From Scenedesmus sp. ARA3 (lineage: Eukaryota; Chlorophyta; Chlorophyceae; Sphaeropleales; Scenedesmaceae): a stretch of 64,000 bases of DNA. A program made the translations under genes and the position numbers. The notes under the pieces are model-generated. The model made no database searches and was not told the origin of the DNA. It worked only from the letters and a program-made list of their open reading frames with translations. How positions within the stretch are numbered: position 1 is the first letter of the stretch; every line of letters begins with the position of its first letter. The stretch is taken from positions 45,971-109,970 of the forward strand of contig RWJK01001345.1 of the NCBI GenBank assembly GCA_004335835.1. Reading direction: 5' to 3'. This document shows, in pieces, positions 14,098-24,582 of the stretch.

Positions 14098-14191
<94 letters not shown>

Positions 14192-17100
14192 GTGTGTCAC
14201 AGGCTGCACAGTGCAGCCTCAGCTGCTGACGTGCACGCTCAGTGCGCCCTTCGGCCCCCTGACACTGACCGCCAAGGGCACCAAGGCAGGCACCTTCACA
14301 AACCGTGTTGATGTGCGCTCGCCGGGCGGCGCAAGTGGCTCAGATCAGGCTGACGTCACTCTCATTGCTCCTGGCACGGAGACGTGTGGCACATGGGTGG
14401 CAAAGAATGGCTGTCAGGAGGGCCAGATTCTGAACCCCAGCTCAACGAATGACCCGATCAAGAGCAACATCACGAGCTTCATCAGGCTGCAGTGCTGCGT
14501 GAGTGGTGTCCTGCTGTGTTGTTGTTATCATATGGATCAGGCTTCAGTGCTGCGTGAGTGGTGTCCTGCTGTGTTGTTGTTATCATATGGATCAGGCTCC
14601 AGTGCTGCGTGAGTGGTGTCCTGCTGTGTTGTTATCATATGGATCAGGCTCCAGTGCTGTGTGAGTGGCAAACATGCTGCACCATGTTGATAAGATGTTG
14701 GTAATGAAGCGCCAAGTCGGGTCCTGCTGTGTTGTTGTTATCATATTGATCAGGCTGCAGTGCTGCGTGAGTGGCGATCATGCTGCACCATGTTGAGCAA
14801 CTGTTGATCATGCTGTGTCACGCTGTGTCATGCTGATCACAGTGTCTGGGATTGAACAGGGATAATTGCTGTGTGAGTTGCAATCATGCTGGCTGCTTGC
14901 TGTCAGCAGAGGAGCGGCAGCTGGCTCGGTTGCTGGGTGCTGCATGAGTTGATGCGTGCTTTCTGTGAGCGGTTGGGCCACAGCTGGCTTGCTGTTAGTT
15001 ATTCAATTGCGGCTGAGATGCTGTCGAGGTTGTTGCATGATGCCACACGTGCGCAAGCACAGAACAAAAGGATGGTTGCTGACACACTCTTTCATGCGCT
15101 TTATTGTACAACTCGCAGACCCTTGCAGCACAGTCGACGCCTGACGTCAGCTTGAAAAAGCTAGTCAGCAAGGCAACCAACACTCAGGGCAGCAGGTTCA
15201 ACTACACCTTTGAGGTCAAGAACTTAGCCCTGGACACCACAGCCTTCAATGTGATCGTGTCTGACCTGTTCCCTGTCGGCATCGCGCCAACCAACAACTA
15301 CTGGATTGTGCCGGGGTCTGCTGGAAGCGGTGAGAACACAAACTGCAGCTGCGTGTGTACATTTGCACAGAGTTGTATGGCACATGCATGGATACATGCT
15401 GGTGTTTGTGGTAGTTAGGGTTTGTTCACATGCTAACACTGTTTGCTGTCTGCCAACGCACCCTTAAACTATGTACAAACAAAGCGCCAGGACTCTCACC
15501 AGATCCTACTGCTGTTGCTGTGCCCCGTTTTTGCAGTCTGCTCTTTCACTGGCGTGGACATGCGCAACATGCAATGCGTGCTGGGCACAGTACTGTCAGG
15601 AGCCACCCGCAAAGTGACTGTGGAAGTGACAGCAGACGGCAAAAACTTTGCAGCGGATGGCACAACCACCCAGGCAGTGCTGAGCAACACAGCCAAGCTG
15701 ACCTGTGCTGGCAGCAGCACAGCGGCAACGCAGGACCCAGCATGCGACACAACCAGCAAGGTTGACGTCACGGTAAGCATGTAGACAGTTGAAGACGAGA
15801 CGCGTGCTGGTGCATGAATGCGAGCAGCAACTGACCTGTGAGATGCACACACGTGCATTGCTGTGCCGTGTTTTTATGAGCATAAGAAGTGCTGCTGCTG
15901 GTCATGCTGTCGGCCACCAAGCGTGCTACTAGGATGGTGATGCAGACCAGCAGTTGCTTTTGCACATGAACATGAATTGTGAGTGTTTTGTGCTGCATGT
16001 ACAGGTGATCAGGCCGCCTCCAAACAAAAACACTGACCAGTAGTTACTGCAACACATGAGCGTGGGTTGTACGTTTTTTCTGCTGCACGTGCAGGTGATC
16101 AAGGCGCCTCCAAACAAGAACACTGTGGGCATCACCAAGACTGCTTCGCCTTCAAGCGGGGCAGCAGGCACTGTGTTCACTTTCACAATCGTGGTGACAC
16201 CAAGCGGCCCTGTGGACAATGTGATAGTCACGGACCCCATCCCTTCGCAGCTCACGAATGCACAGCTGCTGACAACATTTGGCGGTGAGTGACGTAGTTC
16301 AAGTAGGTTTGCAAGCAGTGCCAGTGGCAGTGGAACTATGATATGGAAAGGTTGGCTGCTGACGCTAGAAACAGGCAACAATCGCAATGCATTTGCTGCT
16401 CTGAAAAGTGTGCAAGAAGAAGATGGGCTGGCTCACGCGCGGCAGCAGCAGACGGCCAGCTCATGATTTGCTGTGTTGTCACAGATAGACGAAGCAGCTC
16501 TAGTTCATAAAGGGTGATACTTGCGGGTATTGCACATCTGGTTGGAAAAACGTATTGAAAGTTGCTTCACCATCCATGCTGCCTGCAGGCAAGTGCACGA
16601 TTGCTGCGCAGCGTCGCGCGAGGGCTGCTGTCGCCACTCCAGCAGCTACAACACCCGCAGCTACAGCAGCCCTGAAAGGCAGCGGCAACAAGGCCATGGA
16701 TGACGCGATCAACGCCATCCGCAAAAATAACAACAAAAAGAACAACAACAACATGGCCGCGACCAACACCACCGGCGCGCGGCAGGCCATTACGCAGCAG
16801 ACGCTACGCTGCAACTTTGGCACGATCTCGACACCACAAGAGATCCGGTTTACTGCCACAGGCAGCTCTCTTGGCACATTTACGAATGTTGCAACTGTTA
16901 CTTTCACGGGAAGTGACAGTCCCAAAGATGCAACGGCAACTGTGACAGTGGTGAGTGTGCAGAGGCTGCAGCGCAATGAGCTTCAAAGTTTGATTATATT
17001 TGCCAGCTGCAAGCAATGCCAGAGAGATTTGAGATCTGTCATCCACCGGTTCACCGGCTTACGGCTGAGATGGTCCATGCATGCTGTCACTTGTGCATGC

Positions 17101-18395
17101 ATATTATTATGCTTGCCTGCCAGCTTTCTGTGTAAAATTCAAACTCACATCAGCGTGCGCAGCTCAAACGTGACACCTGCCTGCTGCTGCTTTGCCTGCT
17201 GTTATATTTTAAACATTTTCAAACAGATCAACCCGCCCCGCCAGCAAGGCTCCTGCTGTGATGGCAGTTACAGCTGCCGCACCAATGTGGATGAAGCTTC
17301 CTGCACCAGCAGCGGAGGCACCTGGTCCTCATCTAGCACAGCCTGCAACACCAAGATGTTTTGCTCGGGGGCGTGCTGCACCGGCGGCAACACAGCGGGA
17401 GCGTACTGCAGGCTTACGAAAAAGAACAAGTGCGGCGGAGGGCTGCGGTTCGCTGCAGGCGCGTGGGATCCAAATGGCGACTGCAATGACCCTACGTTCT
17501 GCCCAAAGGTGCGCACCGATTGCACCAGCAGAGGAGGCTAGTGCCAGCAGTGCAGCTGTACTTTGCTGAGAAGCCTGGATAAAGCAATCAGCCATGGCTT
17601 TGCAGTTAGTTGGTTGGTTAGTTAGTCCTGCATTGGTCGGCTGGAGTTGCAACGCAGCAGCATACAAAAGTGGCCGGAGCAGGCAAAGCCCTGCACAGGA
17701 AGGCAGTACACAACAGCTACGAACATGGAAGTAGCATGGCCTAACACACTGTGCTGCTGCTGCCGCTGCTGATGCTGCTGTCTTGCCTCGCATTCCGCTG
17801 CTTGCAGCCGCCGCAGAATCAGTGCATGAGCAAGTGCCAGCAGTGCGACTTGAACAACCCATGCTGCCCGGGCCTGAGCTGCCTGCCAGCAGGCAACGGC
17901 TGGTACACATCACGTTACATCTGCTGCCAGACACGGTACTATGCAGCATATGCAGCAAAGCTCGCAGGCACCAGCGCCAGCACTAGTGCGGCTACAGCAG
18001 CAGTGCCGGACTCCCCGGCTGCAGCAACCAGCGCGGCAATGCAAACGTTCACGACGCCGGCAAATGTCAAAAACACCTTCTGCAGCAAGACCGGCGGCTT
18101 GTGTGGACGGCATGACAATGGAAGGCAGTGCTGCGGACCTCGTGCAGATTGTGTTGTCGGAGACGGCGCAATTGCCAGATGCGTATCGCGAGACACGTGC
18201 TCAGCTGAAGGCAGCAGCTGCAGCGGCACGCCGGGGAAGTGCTGCAGCGGGCTGACATGCCAGAACAGCAGATGCAGGCGCGCACAGTGCAAGACACCCA
18301 GCAAATGCCAGCCGCGTGACTACCTGTGCAAGTACTGGCATGAGCTGAATTGTGAAGCCTACTATGCAGCAGCCACTTCATCCCCAGACCGCTGA
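163..18395 (+). CDS. Giant secreted DUF11/prealbumin-like repeat glycoprotein, copy 1 (5' end outside window)
   Basis: I assemble 29 exons, from 163-318 to 17808-18395, totalling 7947 nt (2648 residues plus stop). All intron phases agree and the sum is divisible by three. Order of domains: Cys-rich segments, six prealbumin/SpaA-like repeats, Cys-rich linkers, ten DUF11-type domains, a Cys-rich domain and a knottin-like C-terminus. Very many N-x-S/T sites and Cys pairs and no transmembrane segment point to an extracellular matrix or cell-wall glycoprotein; the exact role is unknown. The first exon(s) with the signal peptide should lie upstream, because the downstream paralogue has two more 5' exons. 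Exons and domains are detailed in the following entries. Alternative: a gene whose splicing is more variable than modelled, since introns hold decoy exon copies. Confidence 0.85.
2910..3440 (+). repeat. TGCTG pentanucleotide tracts in intron
   Basis: Two blocks (about 2917-2999 and 3180-3440) are built of tgctg/tgccttg units. They occupy the intron between 2862 and 3637 and open all frames in Cys/Leu-Val-rich or Ser-Thr-Ala-Gln-His-rich readings, none of which is a gene. Confidence 0.9.
3000..3053 (+). repeat. Partial copy of the 3' end of exon 2538-2862
   Basis: The stretch encodes [11 protein letters not shown] followed by gtaata, copying the exon end at 2829-2862 with its donor. It lies inside the intron and has no clear acceptor, so I read it as a junction-spanning duplication. 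Confidence 0.7.
4821..4907 (+). repeat. Partial copy of intron end and start of exon 5022-5544
   Basis: The stretch gctccagatga...ttgctgcag plus the first CCCCAGCCCCAGCC exon bases matches 4962-5045. It gives a decoy acceptor about 140 bp upstream of the used one. Confidence 0.75.
6018..6146 (+). other. Copy 1 exon: 43-residue Cys-rich linker
   Basis: The exon reads PTCADTN...WICPANTTL...NTTCCK with phase 0 at both ends. It sits between the prealbumin-like block and the DUF11 block and is equivalent to paralogue exon 26723-26845 (ATCSDRN...WSCANN...LCCL). The Cys pattern C...xCP/A-x-N...CC repeats three times in each protein, so it looks like a spacer module. Confidence 0.75.
8808..9133 (+). 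repeat. Three partial copies of exon 9257-9477 separated by CTG arrays
   Basis: Copies at about 8808-8866, 8939-9009 and 9062-9133 encode [10 protein letters not shown][NT]RQR[IV]TC and then break off, twice into a new CTG run. Each is preceded by a CTG tract and a gcag acceptor. Only the fourth copy (9257) is full length and keeps the frame to the donor at 9478. Confidence 0.9.
10596..10674 (+). repeat. Partial copy of exon 10726-10915 (5' part)
   Basis: The copy has the tgcag acceptor and encodes [20 protein letters not shown] and a few more residues, then stops matching. The full exon begins 130 bp downstream with [15 protein letters not shown]. Confidence 0.9.
11156..11213 (+). repeat. 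Partial copy of exon 11272-11498 (5' part)
   Basis: Acceptor tgcag and [18 protein letters not shown] match the full exon 116 bp downstream, where an extra TT pair of residues is present. The copy ends inside the exon. Confidence 0.9.
14099..14190 (+). repeat. (CTG)n array, about 30 units, before a 3' splice site
   Basis: Uninterrupted GCT/CTG repeat ending 12 bp before the acceptor of exon 14203-14498. Shorter arrays precede the acceptors at 13115 (13057-13101) and 9257 (9206-9247). Confidence 0.95.
14480..14790 (+). repeat. Tandem copies of an exon 3' end plus donor
   Basis: The end of exon 14203-14498 (atcaggctgcagtgctgc|gtgagtgg and the following tgttgttatcatatgg) recurs at about 14536, 14592, 14643 and 14750. 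Each copy keeps a gtgagtgg donor, so this intron starts with a ladder of near-identical donors. Period is about 50-56 bp for the first copies. Confidence 0.9.
15990..16036 (+). repeat. Partial copy of the start of exon 16095-16284
   Basis: The segment tgtacag|gtgatcaggccgcctcc and following bases matches the acceptor and first codons of the exon about 90 bp downstream, but soon meets a stop. Confidence 0.75.
17227..18395 (+). other. Copy 1 C-terminal Cys-rich and knottin-like domains
   Basis: Exon 17227-17508 (94 codons) reads GSCCDGS...C...SCTSSGGTW...KMFCSGACC...[11 protein letters not shown]. Exon 17808-18395 reads CMSKCQQC...NPCCPGLSC..., then an Ala/Thr-rich spacer, then [17 protein letters not shown] and C-x6-C-x6-CC-x4-C-x4-C, the spacing of small cystine-knot peptides. 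It ends with a conserved tail [20 protein letters not shown] and a TGA at 18393-18395. Cys pairing and fold are inferred from spacing only. Confidence 0.8.
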
Positions 18396-18410
18396 GCAGC
18401 TGGGCGACTC

Positions 18411-18458
<48 letters not shown>

Positions 18459-21400
18459 TAAGTGTGAGTCCTTGCGCCGCAAGTGCGCGCTCAGCGCTGC
18501 TGCAGCGGTGTCCTGCTGCCGGCACTGGCGCTGGTGCTGCTGCTGCTGCTATGTGTGTGGTTGCACAGCTGCGTGTGCTGCTACATACAAGGCGGCACAG
18601 CAGCTTGTGCTGTTGCTGTAAGCTGGAGAACACCTGCACGGCACCAGCTGTCCAGTTGATGCAGCTCTTAGGGGTGTGGGTTGCTGCTCAGGCAGCAAAC
18701 GGCTGCTGCAAGCTGTGCCATTCTGCATTGCCGCTGCTTATGTTCGACGCGTTTCCCATTGCAGCTGCAGCAGAGCAAAGCAGTGATCTGCTCAGCAGTT
18801 GCGGAGTGCTGTTGGTTGTTGGCACGTGCAGCAGTTGTATCGTGATGTGCTGTACAAAGAGAGGGGAGCTGAATAACAGCGTGGCTGCACTTTTTTCTGG
18901 TGTTGCGCCTTTGTTGGAATGCTGCTAAAGGGCTTTGGGGAGTGCTGCATCTGCCACAAGCCCGATTCATGTGGCAACCAGGGCAGATGTATGCAGGACA
19001 AATAAGTGTGCCACAGTCCAGTGCCGCAGTACGTTGCACTACACGCGTGCATGGGTTTGCGTGCAGCGCACCAACTGGACATCAACTGCGCTGCAACAGG
19101 CACGCAGTGTGTAGCTCATGCACAGTTCATGTGGAAAGTGGAGAGTGGGAGGTGTGTTGGTCTTTGCATACGGTGGGGCTTGCACCCTGGTTCTGCATCT
19201 TTCTCCGTGCATACTGTCCGTTTCTGCGTGCACCCCTCAAAGCATAACAAACCACCTCGCGCCGCTCAGGTGCAGTCGAGGGCGTGCGCGCTGCTTCTTT
19301 CTTCATCTTGCAGTAGAGAGTCCCGTTGACTGGCTTGGGTGGGTGCGGCCTGGCCGCTAGGACTGCTCAAATGATGTTTTCCTCATAAATGATGCTGGGT
19401 GAGGCTGTGAGTGCAGTGCCGCAGTGGAGTTGCTTGCTCACAGTAGCACAGCATGTGCACAGCCAGTGCACTTTTGCCTTTTGGGGTCTTTTGGGGTCGA
19501 GCTTTGCGAGGTGATAACACTGCAATCCAAGGCTGGTCAGACACAGCCTGTTGTGCAGCCCATCTGGGCTCATGGTTGCCGTTACTTTTATTGCTGTGTG
19601 TGCTAGATGTACATATAAAAAGCCATGTGCATGCATGTTTTATATGTACATATGACCAGCTTGTGCATGCCACGCATGAAGCTTCCAACGCATGCAAGAC
19701 TCTAACTTAACGCACAGGCTATGGGAGTTTTATCCAGGGTGCATGGTGCGGTATGAGCAACATGGCGGACACTGCTAGGAGCAGCCCGCCGCACCATGGC
19801 CAGCACGTGTTTGATGTAGCAATGAGCATTCAAGACGCGTGTGCCAGTTGCGCAGGCGTGGCACGGGTGCGCCAGCTCTGCAGCAGATCCCCGGGCCTTG
19901 TCAGCCTGCAGACGTTCCTGCACGGCTTGCGGCAGCAGATGCGCCAGGCCAGCAAAAGCAGTCTGCAAGGTCTGCAGGCACACGTGGCGCAGCAATCACC
20001 CTCTCACCATGCAGGCCTTGTGCACCGCGTGGAATCTGGTGCAATGTGGCTGCAGCAACAGCTAGCTGCTGCACGCACATGCACATGGGCTGTGTTGTCC
20101 TTGACGTGTTGGTTACTTGGGTGGTGCATCTTGATCAAAATGCCTTCATGGAGGCTGCAGTGACGCTGCACTTGACTTTACTCGACTAAGTACTGTTGAC
20201 GCAACATAGTAGTTTCCTAAGGCACATTGCTGCTGCGTAACCGCATGCATTGGCCTGTGGGTTGTCTCTTTTGTTTGCTAGATGTGAGCATGCATGACCA
20301 GCTTTGAAACCTGCCAACCATGAACTATGGATTTTGTGGGATGGTAACCAAGAAAGCTTACTGCCATGTTGTACAGATGTTGCTTCAAACCGTTCCAGGG
20401 GCCTGTTTTTTTGTGTATGGCCAGCCAGTAGGGTTTCGCTCCCCCTGGTAACAACAATAAACCGTTCCAGGGGATCGGCTGTGACTGCTGTGGGTGATCA
20501 ACTGCTCAAGGAGCTTTCCGCAAACTTGCAACGGCAGGGGATGTGGTACTAGTAGCAGGTAACCCTCTGCTGCGCACAGCATCACGTGATGCATGACGAT
20601 AATGATTGTAATCGTCTTCTTGTAAGCCATACCTTGTCATCGGCATCGGCAACCGCGCCGTGATGCATGACGATAATTTAGTTGATTCATACCTCGCGAT
20701 TCGTCTGGACCTCCTGTGACCTAGACCCTGGAAATTGATGGGCATCCCTTCTTATTCCAAGCGACAAGGAAGCTGTGGTGCAGTCGCTGCAGCTGCAGAG
20801 CTAGTACAGCCATCATGATGGTGATCACCACAGTCAGCCACCTGCACACACTCCTGAGTGCAGCACGTGCTGCACGCTTCAATCCCAATATTGTTTCTGT
20901 ATTGGTCTATCTGCTCAAGCAGCAGCCCTTGCCGCCATGCAGCAGCTACAAGCTGATGCTCTTCAGGTTTCCCGTGAAGTACTGCGTTGGTCAGCAGGTG
21001 ACGTCAACGGCCGCGGCAGGCCGGCACACAACAAAACATGTGCACCACGTGTTCATGTTTTATCTTTTTCAACGATAACGAGGCGTCAAAGTTGTGTGTC
21101 ACTGTGAAGGCCAGGGGTCACCCGGTTACGGAACCCGAAAGGGTGTTGTGAGGCATGTGTCTGTGCGCTACGCATCATGATGGAATTAAGTTTAAACATA
21201 TAAATAACAGAATGTTTGCATTTGCGTGCGAAAAGACAGCCCTGTGTCGAGGGGTATGACTACAGGACCCCCCAACAAGATCTACGCACTAGCTTTCCAA
21301 ACGAGAAGCTGCTTTACCAATCTTAAGTGAGCGTTATATATTGCTCTAGCCGGTGCTGCGACATGTCGAAAAGGGCGCTCAAGCTGCTGTGAAGCACAGT

Positions 21401-21991
21401 AGAAGTGCGCGATACGACACATGAGACGCAGGTGCGCAGAGACCGCATGCTGTGTTCCTACATGTTGTCCAGCGTACGAATATTTCATCAGCGAGCTGGT
21501 AAGCTCAGCGTTCCACGGTGTGACATGGGAGCCCCAGCCACCTTTGGCAGTCACAAGAAAGCAGCAGCTGCAATGGGGAACAGCATCCTGTTTGCTTTCA
21601 AAACAAATCATAGAAGCATCTTGAAGCTACTCATTGTTTGTTGCATGCCACAGAGAGGGGCGGGGACATCCCATGACACCAACCCACCTGCTCAGAAAGC
21701 AGCACACTCGGTCATGAGTGACTTGCCTGCAACAGCTGCAACAGCTGCCACTACTGCATGTGCTTACTGCACAATCCGAACTTTGCAGGCTTCCAACATA
21801 GCTTTCGGAACTCATTGGATACTCACAACACATTGGCCTTTGGATGCACCACAGGCAGCACAAACTGGCAGGGACAGCTCAGTCGTCAATATCAACAGCT
21901 GCTGCTGCTAATGCGTGCTCGCTGCTGCTAAAGCCGTGCACGTTGCTGTGGCTGTTGACAGAGAAAATATATTGTACATGTGCAGGCCCCT
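18396..21991. other. Spacer between the two paralogues, no convincing gene
   Basis: The stretch starts with the 3' UTR of copy 1: a CAG array at 18412-18456 and TGTAA, the usual chlorophyte polyadenylation signal, at 18617-18621. A 136-codon ORF at 19753-20163 (+) and a 168-codon ORF at 21405-21911 (+) are open but have no recognisable motif and overlap equally open frames on the other strand. The last few hundred bases should include the promoter and 5' UTR of copy 2. No tRNA or rRNA gene is seen. Confidence 0.5.
20585..20677 (+). repeat. Direct repeat of 19 bp, two copies
   Basis: cgtgatgcatgacgataat occurs at 20585-20603 and again at 20659-20677. A second short direct repeat (ccgttccagggg) lies at about 20389 and 20462. 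No gene or transposon ends are visible around them. Confidence 0.7.
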
Positions 21992-23730
21992 ATGGTCACA
22001 CCCAAACAGCTGGGTGCACTGCTGCTGCTGCTGCTGGGGTTCTGGGCGTTGGCTGACATTCCAGCGGTGAGCATCCTGCTGCTGCTGCTGCTGCTGCTGC
22101 TGCACATCACTTTGAGATGCGAGTGATGCATGGACGGTTTAGGCACCCAGCGCCCAGCAGCAACAGCACGCAGGGCACCAGAACAGCGCCAGCAGGGTTC
22201 ATGTTGGAGCAACACCAGCAGCACCCGATTCCAACCACCATGAGTTCACCAGGCAGCACACCTGTTACTTTACACTTCAGCCCAGTGCCCTCATGCTCAG
22301 GCAAGAGTGCCCCTTACCTCCAAACCCGCTGTGCTGTGCCTGCTGCGCTGTGCCCTGCCCGTCTTCTGCGCTGCTACGCAGACTGTCAATGCTGCCTGTT
22401 GCACACTAGGCCAGCCAAAGTATGTCGGAGCAGAGTTCACGGTGCCTCAGCTGCCGCTGGCCACCTGCTCCGATGGGCCTTGTCAGGGGCCAGGGTTCAA
22501 CTATAACGTGCTGGGCAATGTTGTGGAGTCAATTGATGGTGACAACTGCTGTGACACTAGGCCTGGGGACCCAGTCAATGGGGTGAGCATGCGTATGTTG
22601 AGTTGGCCTGCATTTGTGGTATAACAGGCAGCGAGGGGCAGCAGCAGCAGCACAACAGCAGCTGCTGTTGATTACATTGGCGCCGCAGTTTTGACAGTGC
22701 TGCAGGCGTCAATGCGAGTGGCTGCTTTGAATGTGTGCAGCATCTATCCAACTACAACGTAGTGTACAGCTGCAGAGACCACCACCACCACCACCACCAC
22801 CACCACCAGCAGCAGCAGCAGCAGCAGCTGCAGCACCAGCAGCAGCAGCAGCATCAGCAGCTGCAGCACCAGCAGCAGCAGCAGCAGCAACTACAGCTGC
22901 CTCAAACTGTTCAGCCACTTGCAGCCCAGCACACACAGCCCAGCTACTTTCCAATGTAACACGTGTGTTACATTTGTTACATATGTTACATTTGTTGGTG
23001 CCGTCCCTGCGCTGCTGCAGCGTGCTGAGCATCCACAACATGCGGCCATTTTCTGTGCTGCGTTTGATGCTCTGCTTGCATGCAGTTTTGGTACAACCCG
23101 CAGGTCAGCGCAACGTATGCCAATGGCTCACTGGCGCTGTGGTACCCAAATCCACTGCAGCAGTTCCCTGGCACTGGCAGGCCGTGTGACTCAGCAAAGG
23201 CCCTGTGGCGCTGCTCTTATGATAACACGGTAAGTGTGGCTGGCAGTGCTGCTGTTGCTTTTTGCTGCTGCTGCAGCTGCAAGCAGGCATGTGCCTTCTG
23301 CTGTGAACTGCATAAGGCCGATGGTGTTACTGCTGTGACTTGGCTGTTATTATGTTGATTCTCAGCTGCTAGCAGCTGCCAGCAATGCCTAGTTCAGCAG
23401 ACAGCAGATGTTCCTTATCTCTGCTGGGTATTTATGCCATAATTGAGAGAGCTGACTCTGTGTAGGGTTGTGCTGTCACAGCTGTGGTGCTGCAGCTGCC
23501 TGCAGCACACAGCAGAGCCCAGCTCTGCCCTCTTCTGCCTTGAGCATTTTGCCTCGTAACACATACAGCTGTTGCCCCTGCTGCTGTGTTTCCAGGACGT
23601 TCCCACTGGCACATGCAATGACTTGAATGCAACCGCACCTGGCAACCAGCCCTTTCAATGCCCTCCAGGCTGGATGCTGAATACGACAGCAGGTGGCTCG
23701 ATAGTACTTACCAGAGATGCCTGCTGTGTG
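21992..23730 (+). other. Copy 2 exons 1-4: signal peptide and Cys-rich N-terminus
   Basis: Exons 21992-22066, 22382-22582, 23086-23229 and 23596-23730 are all phase 0. Exon 1 is the signal peptide. Exon 2 reads [16 protein letters not shown]...[12 protein letters not shown]. Exon 3 reads FWYNPQ...RCSYDNT. Exon 4 reads [11 protein letters not shown]...[10 protein letters not shown]...ACCV, a Cys linker. Exons 3 and 4 match 163-318 and 580-705 of copy 1. The intron after exon 2 contains CAC/CAG repeats (22780-22890) and tgttacat repeats (22952-22995). Confidence 0.85.
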
Positions 23731-24539
23731 GTGAGAGTGCAGCCTAGCCGGTTATGCATATGGTCTTGTTAGTCAAGCAACCGCCTTTGAGCATGGCACG
23801 TGTATGCATGTCAGAGTATGTGCGGGTGCTGGAAGGTGCGTGTGCGCGGTGTAGCTTGCTGTGGTGTACAAGCAACAGTCGGCCAGCATGCCAGCAGGCC
23901 AGCAGGCCAGCAGGCCAGCATGCAGCATGCCTGCAAGCCAGAAGGCATCTTGCACTGCACCAAGCAGCCGCACAGCTGCCAGCAGTACCGCCACACACCT
24001 GCACCGCACAACAATTGAACGCCACACGCATCAACCAATGCACCGCTTGTCTGCTTTTCTGTGTGTTGTTTGTAACAGATGGTCAAGCTGGCTTTGATAA
24101 GCTCTTTCCCGCCAGAATATGCCGGCACTGTCGGAGCAAACCTGGCAGCGTATGATGAAGGCGGATCAAGCATATGCATCAAGTCACCTTCGCCTCGCCT
24201 TGGCGTTAATAACATTACTTTATTAAACCCTGGATCTGGGTCCTGCGGCGGCGGAGTTGGCGTAGTAGCACTTCGCTACACGTTGGCACAGTACCAGCCA
24301 GCAGGCACTGCCTTTGCGCGATGGGAGTGCTCTGACGTCATCAGCGGCACGGCACTGCCGATCCAGGGCAACAGCTCTGTTACGCTGGCTGCAAACCTGT
24401 CAGTGACGTGCGTGGCAGTGTACACAATGGCTGCTGCGTCTGCACCAGCCCCATCTCCAAGGTGAGACTCCATGTGCTGCTTTCGATATCATTGCTGCTG
24501 CTACTACTACCACTACTACTACTACTGCTACTGCTGCTG

Positions 24540-24582
<43 letters not shown>

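Larger units (their letters stand above)
13115..16950 (+). other. Copy 1 C-terminal DUF11-like domains 7-10
   Basis: Exons: 13115-13308, 13642-13843/14203-14498, 15119-15329/15537-15772, 16095-16284/16589-16950. These domains differ from one another but each is collinear with the paralogue. Exon 14203-14498 adds [12 protein letters not shown]...LQCC at its end. Exon 16589-16950 has a basic, Ala/Asn-rich insertion ([10 protein letters not shown]...[10 protein letters not shown]) before CNFGTISTP. The pair 15119/15537 is split by a phase-1 intron that the paralogue lacks. Confidence 0.85.

Noticed and set aside
14099..14190. Poly-Leu/Ala/Gln coding repeat
   Set aside because: The CTG array lies in an intron between two exons whose phases match without it.
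21405..21911. 168-codon ORF just before copy 2
   Set aside because: No recognisable feature; position fits promoter/5' UTR of copy 2. Kept only as a note in the spacer entry.
18396..21991. tRNA or other structured RNA gene
   Set aside because: No segment with the expected A/B box strings and cloverleaf arms was found by eye; a tRNAscan run would settle it.
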